From: Alligator mississippiensis
Lineage: Eukaryota; Chordata; Crocodylia; Alligatoridae
Length of the DNA stretch: 64,000 nt
Direction of reading: 5' to 3'
Assembly (NCBI RefSeq): GCF_030867095.1
Contig: NC_081824.1
Coordinates: forward strand, 345,148,203 to 345,212,202
The number at the start of each line of letters is the position of its first letter. Within the stretch, counting starts at the first letter, position 1. Below the pieces are notes generated by a model. The model was not told the DNA's origin and ran no database searches. It was given only the letters and a program-made list of their open reading frames with translations. Positions 1 to 11,900 of the stretch are shown here, in pieces. The translations under genes were made by a program, and so were the position numbers.

Positions 1-760
1 TTAATGTAACTTGAAAGTCTAATAAAGCGAGTCACAAACTTGGTTTGGTTCTTCTCCCCTTGTGCTATATTTCAACTACCTGTTTAACGTCTTCAGACAG
101 TACATAGTAAAAACTGTTTCTTATGGCTGGCGTGAACTGAATCATTTACCAGACTCCTGCTATCCACATGGTGAGTGGGAGGAGGGAGAACTGGAGGTTG
201 AGGACAGTACACCATTGAAAACACCTGTTCCAATAAAACTAGACAGGGATTAAATCAACAGACTAGCATAAAAATTAAATAAGGTTCTGTAGAAATTCTT
301 CTGAAGTCCTACGAAATTGAATTATAGTGTTATAGCTGAAACCTTTTATATATAGAACTTAATAGAAGAGAAATAATTCTTTTTTTTTTTTTTTAATGCT
401 TTAGAAAAGTCTCAAAAGAAAATGGGAAAATTGATTCTCTTTCTAGTAAATTCTGCATAACAGCCAGACCCAGCTGCTGGAAAGGAGGTTAAACCCTGCT
501 CCAGAAAGCTTCATCTTGCATACTGGTCTCTAATTAACATAGTGGGAGCCAAATATATAGCTGCACCCATCTATGACAGTGAGTGGGAGGACTTCTAGCA
601 TTCCAGTTCTCTATGCAGTGGGCAGGTGGAATCAATGGTGTTTTTGTAAGCCTAAAAAAGATTAATTATTCTGAAAAGGTATGTTTTCAGTTCATCATCG
701 TAACTAGAAAGCTTGCTTCTAATTTGGCACTTCATGTTTTGTTTGTTTTTTTTAACCTAG
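1..760 (+). other. MAP4K4 intron, 3' part
   Basis: Intronic sequence before the first exon in the window. It has a T run near 380-395 and no recognised repeat. The frame that reads through 583-760 into the exon is not supported by any splice or homology evidence. Confidence 0.85.
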
Positions 761-904
761 GAGTTAATTTGTTAGTGGGTACTGAGAGTGGTCTGATGCT
801 GCTAGACCGAAGTGGTCAAGGGAAAGTTTATCCACTAATCAATCGAAGACGATTCCAGCAGATGGATGTACTAGAAGGGCTGAATGTCTTGGTGACGATA
901 TCTG
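761..904 (+). CDS. MAP4K4: MAP4K4 CNH exon a (first coding exon in window)
   Basis: Acceptor tttaacctag precedes 761 and donor gtaaag begins at 905. The exon starts with the last two bases of a split Gly codon and ends with one base of the next Gly codon. It encodes [20 protein letters not shown], then the [20 protein letters not shown] stretch and NVLVTIS. These are early strands of the CNH domain. The reading frame is open upstream through the intron by chance, but the branch-site and pyrimidine-rich tract mark the true border. Confidence 0.95.
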
Positions 905-3900
905 GTAAAGCTCTTCTCAATAAATTGTTTTCATGCTGCCCGTGGTGTGGGAAAGTGCTTGTCTGCACCATTGAAGTCAGTTCCCACATCCTGTGTGCCA
1001 TGTTGCATCTTCATTTCTGCAGTACTCCATTTTTGGTGAAAAAACTCCCCAGTTGTATGCTTTGAGGGATATGAGTGCTGCAGCATAAAGATTTTTGAAG
1101 GATAAAATGAGGAAACATTGTCTTACTTGTTTTTGTTGTTTGGGAAAGCATGGGTAAAGTAACCAAGTTTAATGCTGTTGTAATAATGACATTTTCTTTC
1201 TCTCTCATAGTTAAAAGAATTCTGGGTTTAACTATAAGTAAAACATGATTTACTTTGGTTAAAAGTAATCACTGAAAAAGGCTACCTAAAGAGGTTGTAG
1301 ATTTTTTATCCTTGAAAGTTTTAAGAGCAGGTTTTACAAATACTTGACTGAAATGGCTTAAGGAAGAATGAAGCATCTTGAGCTGAGGATTGGACTAGAT
1401 GACCTTTTGAGGTCCTTACCAGCCCTAACTTCTATGATTCTTTGATTCTACTACATATGTTGTCATTTGTGCCAAGAGCAGTAGAACAGAAAATATATTT
1501 CAAAGTAAAGATAGAAAGTGGCACCAAAGGTGAGGAGAAAGGGATGCCCAATTGTTCGCAGTTAAATTACAAATATGATGGAGTAGGTAAATGCAGTATC
1601 TGGAAGTGTCCTTGCCATTTGTCTAACAGTTGGGGGGGGGGGGTGTTCTTGTTTGTTCTTCTATTTTTATTTTTAACTTTTTTTGAGGGGGAGAGAGAGA
1701 GAGTTCCTGCTTCTAATGTAGGTTAATTAAAAAAAAAAAAAAAAGGGTATATTGCTACAGGTGGGAGATCCAGGCTGCTTGTCTCCAAAGAGATATTTGA
1801 AAGGGGCTGCTTCATTGATTTGGTGCATTGGAGGTGCTGTCTCAGACCTGTACTAGCAACTTGACCTTTTGCTGTGCTAGCTATTTAGGGTATAGTAAGA
1901 GAACATGGCTGATCCAGGGTTTCCCACAGTGGTCACTGGGCTGTATTTTTTAGCCACTGGGAGAAGTAAGGATACAACTCTGATCCTCCTGCTCTGGATG
2001 TGTTATGCTTCTACAATTTGAGCAAAAGGAGAATCTCAATTATATGTTCACTCAATAGGGTCTGCAATACCCATTGGAACTGTTGTGATTCTATCTGCTG
2101 GATCTAATGGTACATGCACCCAGACAAGTTGTGTAAACTTTTGTGTGTGTGTGTACTTGTTACCCAAAGTACCATATTCATGCCAGTATAGTCAAGTGCG
2201 GGACTATGTTTCCATTTTTTAAAAACTTGTAATATTTTCATTGTAATATTTTCATGAATTTTATTTAAATTTCATTTAGTTTAAGCCTGGAGTGTGTTTT
2301 AAACAAGCAAACAAAAAAAAATCTGGGACTTAAAAAAAAAAAAAAAATATCCCTCAAACATAAAGTGTTTTTAGGTTAGACATCAGCAATGCACTCTGGA
2401 AACTCTAAGTTACACTGGTGAATCATTTAACACAAATAACAGAATAACAAAACTCAAACAAAAATATCATATCACTTAGCATCTGTAATGTCCACTAGTT
2501 TGCAATGTATCTCACGTGGATGATGAGAGCCTGCGGTTAAAACTAGCGTGAAATTCTTCTAGCTTTATTTATAGTTGCGTCAGTCACGGTCCAAACAACC
2601 CAACACATCCGGTTTCTTTCTTTCCTTCAAGAATATTGCTTCCTCTATTGAGACACGCTACATTAACCCATAAGAAACTGTCTGATGCTTAGCTGTTTTA
2701 TGCTGTAAGAACTGCCTGATATCCTGGGTTTTATGGGAGGATGCTAGTGTGCATGAGGAAGGGGGAGCTTATAGCCACTGAAAGGCAGGCTCATGATGGG
2801 ATTTTAGGTGGGCAACACTTCTGTTTATACTAAAGGATCCTTCTTCTTATGCTTTACCTTCTACCCCACCAGTTCCATTTAGAGGCTGAGCTTTTTCTTT
2901 CTTTCTATTCTATAAGTAAATAGGAAAGTTAAGATTTAACCAAACTTCCCCAAACACATGACTTAATCCATTCAGTCATGTAATGGTCTCCCTGAGCTTT
3001 GGAGTTTGTTTAAAAGCACGTTTGGCATCTTACATTTACCATATTTACTCAAATAGAAGATGACCCTGATTTATAAGATGACCCCCCCACCTTGTAATTA
3101 GATTCTGTATATGGAAAACGTATAGATTTATTATAATTTTCCAGGTGTAGAATTATTGGAGATTTGCCTTGAATTTTTCCCCTTCCCACTGCTACAGCAG
3201 GGAAAAATAAATCTGGGGTGTCAGGTCTCCCCTTTGCTCTGCTTCTCCCAGCTTTTTCCCCTGCCAGCTCCTTCCCCTTCTCCTTACTGTTTGACACCTG
3301 GTCTTCCCAAGCACGTGGAAGTGAGGGGCAAATTTCAGAACAGTGGCCTTGAAAATAAACATGGCTGTAGCAGTTTGCCTATAGTATCTATAGACTTCAT
3401 CCAGAATTGATGTATGTTACATTTTTTAAAACTGCTACAAGTTTTAGCACAGGTACTCCATAAACACTTTTGAGTACTTTTGGCACCTACTTACATGTAG
3501 TACAAATTATGTATGATATTAATCCAAAGCCAAAGGCTTTGGATACCACATAGTTAACTGGCCTGGGCCCCATCGTTGTTAACAGCATTTGAAACCCATA
3601 GCTCAACACTGCTCAGTATTTGTGTGTGCTCCAGATACCCCACTCCCCCCCACCTAAAAGGATCCATGTGCTAATTAGCCCTAACTCATGACTATAACCA
3701 ATTGTTCTTGTCACAAATCCTGGGATGCTCCAAATAATTATATGCAGTGAGGTGCAGGGCAATCTGGTCTAGCTTCACTTCATGGTGGCGGGGGTCACAC
3801 TAATCTTATGCAACAGTCTGAGAGAGGGAGTGACAGGGATTCTGGGTGAATTGTTTAGGACCCCTTTGGTGATGTTTGCTAGGCATTTATGGCTGACGAA

Positions 3901-4201
3901 GAAACAGGAACAATTAGAAATGGGAAAGAAAGGCATGGTTCAGCTGTGGGAGTTAAGAGGAAGTCAAAACCATATGCAGTGTAGTGGCTCACCATGACTT
4001 TGGAAATGGTTAGCGGTGAGGGGAACTGTGCTATTCTTGATGTAGGTTTCTATTGGCGTGTTTGCTCTATGTGGGTTGTGTGGTGGAGGGAGGGTGTGCA
4101 GGGGATTGGGTGCGTTTATTGTAATGGGGAGCGTGGGTTTCTTAATGCAGATTTAAGATGTGTGATGGAGAGCTTACGATAGAGGGTGTGCGTGTGTGTG
4201 T

Positions 4202-4233
<32 letters not shown>

Positions 4234-5949
4234 ACTCTTTCTCTAGATACAGATACAGAAATAAACTTTTTTTTTATTAAAATGTAATAGGCATTGTTCA
4301 GCATTGACTGCATTTAATTAACTTCATAGTTAGTTTCCATTACTGAGCACCTGCAGCTATTGACAGCAGTTTGATGATAGACAATCTATTTAGGGAGATT
4401 TCCTTGTATACAATTATAAGATGAGAGGTTTTTCTCCCATGCCAGATGGGGGAAGAACCTCGTCTTGTATTCAAGTAAATTTGGTATATAACCTAAGTTC
4501 TACGCTTGCTTCCTTGTCTTACAATAAGTTCAGACAGTCTTTTCAGGACATTCAATGCACATGGTTAGGCATCTTCTCCATGTACAAAGGGATTTCTTCG
4601 TATCAGAATCTTGAGGAAATTGTAACCTAAAATTTCTGTAGCAGACTATCTTTTATTCTTTAGAATCCTAAAGTGGAATGTTTATAAAAATTGCCTCTAG
4701 GTAAGGCAAACTTTTTATTCCAAGGCACTAATGCAAGGGAGCAACAAGTCAAAGTAAATGGTGTAGCCTTAATTCAGTCTGTTATGAGGCAAAAATAGTG
4801 TTGGGTGTTTCAGGTACTGCAGAAACAGACATCATAGCAATATCTGACAACAGAGCAAGGACTTCACAGTGACAAAAGTAAATCATCCTAAGGGAGCAGA
4901 TTTAATCTGTGGATCCCTAGGGATTTTGCAAACATCATTGCATTTTCATAGCACCCATGGAAGTTAGATGAGGTTTACAAAGTAAAACTATTTAACTTTT
5001 TCCCTGAAAAAAATAAGAAACTCTTTTGTGGGTCTGTAACAAAGCTGCAGAAGGTCTAGGACCTTGACTCAGCCTTTGTGCTTTAACTGGTGGTTATCAT
5101 AGAAATCATGGGGTGCATTGAGACAAGTATGCACATGCATTTCCCCGGGGACAAATAGCAATGGCACGTAGTTGTGCCACTGCTACTTGTCACTGGAGAA
5201 CGCCAGTGCAGCACATCCTAGTGCACACCAAGTTGCTGTGGGTGAGGTAGGGGAAGCTGGAGCCAGCATTTAGGGATCCCTTATCTGGGGTACTGGCATG
5301 TAGAGCCTGATTGCTAATGAGTGTGGCTTCAGCTGTCCTGGCTCTGATTTCGGGTGGCTCATGCTCCTGCTATGTGCACTGCCCCACTTTTTCAGGTGTG
5401 ATCACAGGGATCTCCCAGTGTCAAAACCCCCCCCAGGAGTGCTGCAAATTAGCAACACAGCGACTGCCTGCACACACAGTGGGTGCAGTGCCATGGTGCC
5501 AGAGATTGTACATGTGCACTCATCTGGAAACACCCATGGTATCTAAATAATAAGCTTATTCCAAGGCTGGAATAGATTTTTTTTTTTTTAAGGTAGTGGG
5601 CAGACATATTTAAATCTAACTATAAATTCTAAAGACTCTTTCTAAGTTGCTTATGTAGGTCCTTGCCTTTTTGTTTTCTCCTCCCCTTCCCCCACTCTTC
5701 CATCTTGGGTGCTTCTTTGTTTTTGTTTTGTTTTGAAGGGAATACATCACTTCACCACTTACTATATCCATCTGTGACTACAATTTAAGAGAAACTTTGT
5801 TTAAAGTTGGGCATGGCCATGTTTCTGTGTGTAACCAGTCCTGCCCTTTTTATGTTTGGATGCTTCACACTGGAAGGCAGAGGAGCTTCTTGCTATGTGA
5901 TTCTTGTTTTTAGCACCCAACTACAAGGATGCAGGGGATGAACTTTCTT

Positions 5950-5997
<48 letters not shown>

Positions 5998-8900
5998 GAG
6001 AGACTTTCCTTGTTTGCATCACACAGTCAGATGTGAAAGAGAGGTTCACATGCTGGGGAACCCTGTTGATACCATTTGTTACTTAACTACTGCCAAATTA
6101 TGGGAAAAGCAAACACGACTCCATACTCTGGTGAAATGAGCCTGATGAGCCTGGTTTGTTTCAGAAGGCTACTGAATGTTCCTTGCTTTAGTACATTTCT
6201 GTTTCAGCCTCCAAAACAGAGCTTGTGCCCTGTCTAGTACCTACAATGGCTTTGAAAACACCGTAGCATCCTGGGTGGCCCAAGGACTGGAGAGCTCTCC
6301 AGTATGGCTGCTATTTAGGGAGCTTTTCTTGGCTGTCCTGTAAGCTGTGATGCTGCCCAGAGTCTTTGCACTCCTATGTGCTGAGGCTCTAATCCCTACT
6401 GTAGGCTTTGCAAAAAGATCCTCAGAAAGGTTACTTTTTGCTTGTATGGCCCTTTGTCCTATTGCTTGGGCTTGAGCAGCAGTGAGGATTTCACTCTCAG
6501 TGCTTACTAAACCAAGCTTTATAAAGTCTGCCACTAAACAGTTTTCCCCCACTGTGAGTTGGATAAAGCCTATGTTCTAACCCAAGTGAAGCCTCTGCCC
6601 TTTGCTAAATTAGCTCAAATAAACACAAACAAAGACCAAGTGTTATGAGCTGTGTGTTTAAATGGCTGTGCACACTCAGCAATATTAATGAACTCTGGGT
6701 AAACTTCAGTACAAAGCTGCCATTTTATTTACCCTCTCCCAGATCTAGTAACACATCCAATTATTTAGAAGTGGATTCAGTATTTTAATTTTTCCCATCT
6801 CCTTTTTATCTATCTTTTATCAGTCTAGTGTGAAGGCTGGGTCAGATAAGGATGCAATGCAGATGTTCCTTAATAGTTTGAGTAAGGGAAAGGGCAGATC
6901 AGGCATGTCTTGAAGTTTATTTTTTTGTGATCTGTGATGGAGAAGCATCTTTTGCCTCTTCTTGCAGTCTATTAACATGCAGTGTTCTACCATTTGGAAA
7001 GTAAGTGAGAATCTGTCAGCAAAGCTAGTGTCAGCTTTCAGCAAGCTGGGAAAGTGTGTTTTAGCAGTATGCGATGCCCTCACTGGAAGTAACTGCACCT
7101 CTTTCTCAGTTGCTTAAAACATTTGTAGGTTACCTTTTATACTATGGATGTTGTAAATAGAGATCACTTGCTGAAACTGTTTTTAGCTCAGTTTTGTGGT
7201 ACAGTTTTTTCTTTTTCCCATTAAATCATTTAATACTAAAACTTAACCAGTTTGGATGAATGAAACATGCTGGTTACTGTAATCACAATGCTTAAAGTAT
7301 GCTCAGACTTCTGCAATCTGCTTCTTTCAGACTCATTCCTAAAAATGACTTACCTGTATGTTCTTATGTCTGTGGAAATTGGTGCTGCTTAACTCTTTGG
7401 CCACATGGAACAGATGAGTAGCATAGGGTTGGCACATGGGAATCAGGCCCTGCACTGCCTCAGCCCTGCATGCCTAATCTAGCATGCAGGGCCATACAGT
7501 CTGGCCTGCGGGGCTCCTCCTTGTTGCAGAAATTTGGCAAAAGGGGAATGGCAGTTAATGCTCCCAGTGCTCCCCTGCTGCCAATTTTTTTTTTAAACTG
7601 TGGGGAGCCTGGCAGGCCAGATCTGTCCTGGGTGCTGAATACCCTGGTGTAATTGATTTTCAGCCACAATACACTTTTTCCCCTACACTCATCTAAGGTA
7701 TTGCACAAACAAGAGCTTTTCACTGTGGAAGTACAACCCAGTCATTAAAAGTAGAACCCAGACAGCCCCAGAAAAATCCCTTTAAATTGTTTACTTAATA
7801 TTTTATGCGCACATTATAAACACATTGTATGCCAAGGTATCTAGACCAGTGGTGCCCCACTCATTTGGGACTATGGGCCCAGGCCAATGGTACCAATCCT
7901 GTGCAGAGAGCTGCATCATTTGTCCCCAGTCCAGTATGTAGGGCTGATTCAATCTGGAAGCCGCAGCAATAAATGCTGCCACTGCTCCCCCTTTGCCAAG
8001 TTTCCAGACCCATGGGGAGCCCCGTGGGCTGGATGACAGCTCTGCCAGCTGATCCACCGTGTGGGCCATATCTTGGTTGCTTCTGCTTTACAGTAATACT
8101 GCTGCTGATGGATGATAATGCCTTTGTTTAATATTGACCCTTAAAGTGAATGTTTAGGATGACTTTGGTTTCAGAAAATCCTTACCTATTTTTGCTATGG
8201 TTGGCCTTAAACACTTTTTAAACAACTGTTGTGTTTGTAGGGAAGAAGAACAAGTTGAGAGTTTACTACTTGTCCTGGTTAAGAAATAAAATTCTTCATA
8301 ATGATCCAGAGGTAGAAAAGAAACAGGGTTGGACAACTGTGGGTGACTTGGAAGGCTGTGTGCACTATAAAGTTGGTAAGTAGCAAAAGAATTATGACAA
8401 TCTGTCTGGATAAAATTAGGTTAACAGAGAAGTCCTGCTAAGCTTGTCACTGATGTTTATATAAACCGGTTTCTCTTAGCATTAGTCATACCAAAATCAT
8501 ATGTTAAGATAGAATGAAAAATGCCTACAGTTTTTATTTAGGTCTTGAAGGCTGACTGTTGTCAAAGCAAAACAGCAGTATGCTAGATTTGGAGGGCATC
8601 GTGCAACAAAAACATATGTTTAAATTAATGATGATTCATTGATTTCCTTTACCTCATCATGTTTCCTAATGCACACACACACACACTTGCTCAAGTGCAC
8701 TTGTGAGCAGATGTTTGTTTCCATTAGACAAACTGTTTTTAGCAGTTTTTTTCAATTGCTGAAATTTAATTGGTCGTAGAACTCTTTAAAACATGTGCTG
8801 GACGGTTTGACATTTGGCATGGCCATACATATCTATGAGCCTACCCTCCTGCAGGGGGAGATGCAAGCCAACGTTAGTACGTGTGTGCTGCCTCTGCTGC

Positions 8901-11900
8901 TCCAGTTTCGAAACAAGATCTCCTGATGCTGCAGCAGAATCACTGAATTGGGGGGGGGGGGGGGGGGTTGTTTTTACTTGTACTTTAGAGCAAATTCCGT
9001 ATTTCACCTAGCCCAGAGTTTCAAACTAACATTGCCTCTTTGAAGTTGTGGCAGTCAGTGTGGAGTCCCAGTCTGAACAGTGGTCAAACTTTTCTGTGCA
9101 CACATGCACACACAATCTTGAAACACCTACAAGTAGGGAGCAGTCAATAAATATCTCAGTAAGAAATTGCTGAACCAAAAAGCTGACCCAGAAAACAATT
9201 TATAGTGTACTTCTCCTGTACCATACCCAAGGATGTTGGCAGCCTAATGAAGCGACCTGTTAACAATACATTAGCAGCTATTTAAAGGAGACTCTGGCAA
9301 TGAAGAATGTGAAACTGAGAGCATTGTTTTCTGGATGAAGAGTGATTTGTTGCACTTGGCTGCAGCCTGGCAATGAACTTTACTTTGAACAATAAATATA
9401 CAGAAGATCTCCTCCAGGACCAGGGAGGCCTCTTTGACAAGTCATTTTAGTTCCTTGAGAATGATGATGAGCTCTGGAGATAGTTATATCTGCAGATCTA
9501 AACAACAGTGCAGTCCTGAAGCTGACAGTGTGGCTCTGCGCTTCAGCAGTTATCATCAGTGTCTGTTTTGTCTCTTTGATGCAGCAGGGAGCTAGATTTT
9601 GAGTGACTTTGGCATTTATGGATCTTGGAAATGCTCCCAGCAGTTTGTGCCCCTACTAAATGATACATTCCTCTTTTTATAATAAAGGCTGCTTCCAGAG
9701 AGCACCTTAAGCAACCATGAAAGGAATTTCTTGTTACCTATACTGTGAATGGATTGGCAGAAAGAAAAGAATACCAGACTATTCATAGCATCTGATGAAG
9801 TTGCTGCCTACAAATGCTTATTTTTCTTTGAACCAGTTAGTCTCTAAGGTGCCACTCTACCATACCTTCTGCCTAATTTCAGACTACACTGCTGATCACC
9901 CCTGTCTGGTAGGGGTTCTGTATGTGAACATCATCTTGTATATGCTTTCAAGACAGACAAAGGTAAACAAAAGCCCAGCTTTAGAGACATAACTAGTCCA
10001 ATTGAAGAAGCCCGTGCATGACTTGTTTTACATGACTAGGCCATTGTGCATTGGCAACTGTACAGTTCTTGGCAGAGAAGAAACCTGTGTCCAGTGGCAA
10101 GGAGATTCAAGACGATTGGGGTTACTCTTCCACTGCGTCCTTCATCTGTCTTCACAGCTGTTGAGAAGTATGCCATCTTCATCCGCCTGCCCCACTGTGG
10201 AGGTCTTTGTTATCTTGAACTGCTCTTCAACTGATACCTCACCTTTGACCTTACCACCATGGGTGACCCTGCCAGGAGTACAAGACTCATGATGGTATTG
10301 CTCTTGGGATCATTGGTACATGCAAAGCTCTCCACCCCATCAAGGTGGCAGTCTGTAGAGGGGTGACAGAACTAGTTTGACTGAGGACTTGATGTTTTTT
10401 GTCATTAGAGGTTTTTCAAATCTTTAACACTTACAGTTCATGATTCTTACTACCTACTGAGTAAGGGGAGTGAAACTCTTTGAGAAGAACATCTCCATAT
10501 CCCTTCTGCATACCAGGAAGAACCAATTATTGACTTGTGTATCATTTAAAAGAAAGTATATGTTGGAAGTGTTTAAAATCAATTTTTAAAGAAATATACA
10601 GTGTTTCCTTAAAAATCCATGCTGTGTCTGAACGTGAAAAATTGTTTTATGTTCAGAAAGTACTTGCTACAACATTTATAAGGAAAATGAAGAGAACATA
10701 AGATAAATTCAAAACAAAAAACCTTTTTGTCCAAACTAATAGCTCATGAGCTGCTAGAGGTTCCTGGACACCCAATACCTCTTTGATGCAACCAGCTCTT
10801 TGATGTTTGACTCCAAACATTGTGCCAGGGCCACGCTCAGGACGGCTTCTCACTGAGTACTACTGAGTGCCGTTTTGATTTGTTGGTTTTCATCACTGAG
10901 AAGATTTTCTCACTACATGTGCCTGTGAACATGAATAACATTCTTGATGTGAAGGTTTTTATTGCTGGTTCTCCCAGGTAGTGGTAAAATTCATGAATCC
11001 TGACTGTTGATGGAAGATAAGGCAGGATGGTACCTTGGGCCTCTCGCAGACATGACTAACCAGTTAATCATGTCTTAAATAGTAACCTGGCCCATGCCCA
11101 GGCAACTGATGGTGCAATAAATGAGAAATTAAGCCACAAAACTATTCTGTAGAACGTGTAATAATTTTGTCGTTGGTTTCCATTGTACCTTAAATTGAAC
11201 ATGTGGCAGGTGGACTGCACTGGAGTCTCTGACTGGTAGTAGTGTGGTCACAGCTAGCCATTGATCAGCTGATCGTTGTTGGACTATACTGGGGTTCAAA
11301 CTAGCCCTGGTGAAGTCCCTGCTGACCAGGCATCCAGCCAGCCTTCAGCCTACTGGTGCCAGGGGAGCCTCGAATCATGCCCCCGGGCTTCCCCTGCATT
11401 AGTAAGTAGGGTACAATTGGGATCTAATCTCCAATCCCAAAATCACACTTCCTGCCATGCATATGTGGCATGATAGGAGGCACAGTTGTTGGGACTGGTG
11501 GTCAGATTCCATTGTACTTTTAAGTGAATGTCTGTCATTGGCATTAGAGACCATGCTAAATATCAGTGAGTTCCATTTGCAGCCTTTCAGGAGCATACTC
11601 CATAAGAACAGAGAACAGGGGCTGAAAAGTCTGAACTCTACTTCATGACTCCAAAAGTCAAGAAATTCTGTCCTGGAATCAGCAGGTTTGACCATGTAGT
11701 TCTCCATGCTCTTACCACCTTCATTCCCAGTGGCACTGAACAGTGATTCCAAGGTAGAGAACTGTGCTACATTGCATCGAGAGCTGTTTATCCCAAAGAT
11801 GGGCTGCATTTCCGAGGCATCTGTAGTGTTGTAAAATTCAGTCAAAACCTGGTTCTGACCCCTCATTCTTGTGTTCTGCATATTCATATGTTCAAAGACA

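Larger units (their letters stand above)
905..8240 (+). other. MAP4K4 intron (7.3 kb) with old repeats
   Basis: The intron holds a CR1 tail (1281-1448), TA microsatellites near 4208-4233 and 5954-5993, and two related hAT-like repeats in opposite orientation at 7440-7650 and 7847-8085. At 3040-3095 a short 'tactcaaatagaagatgaccc' type repeat, common in vertebrate genomes, can be glimpsed. The rest appears to be unique AT-rich sequence. Confidence 0.85.

Noticed and set aside
583-760. Open frame running from 583 into the first MAP4K4 exon
   Set aside because: The part before 761 does not match the CNH domain and a good acceptor (tttaacctag) ends at 760; it is intron read by chance.
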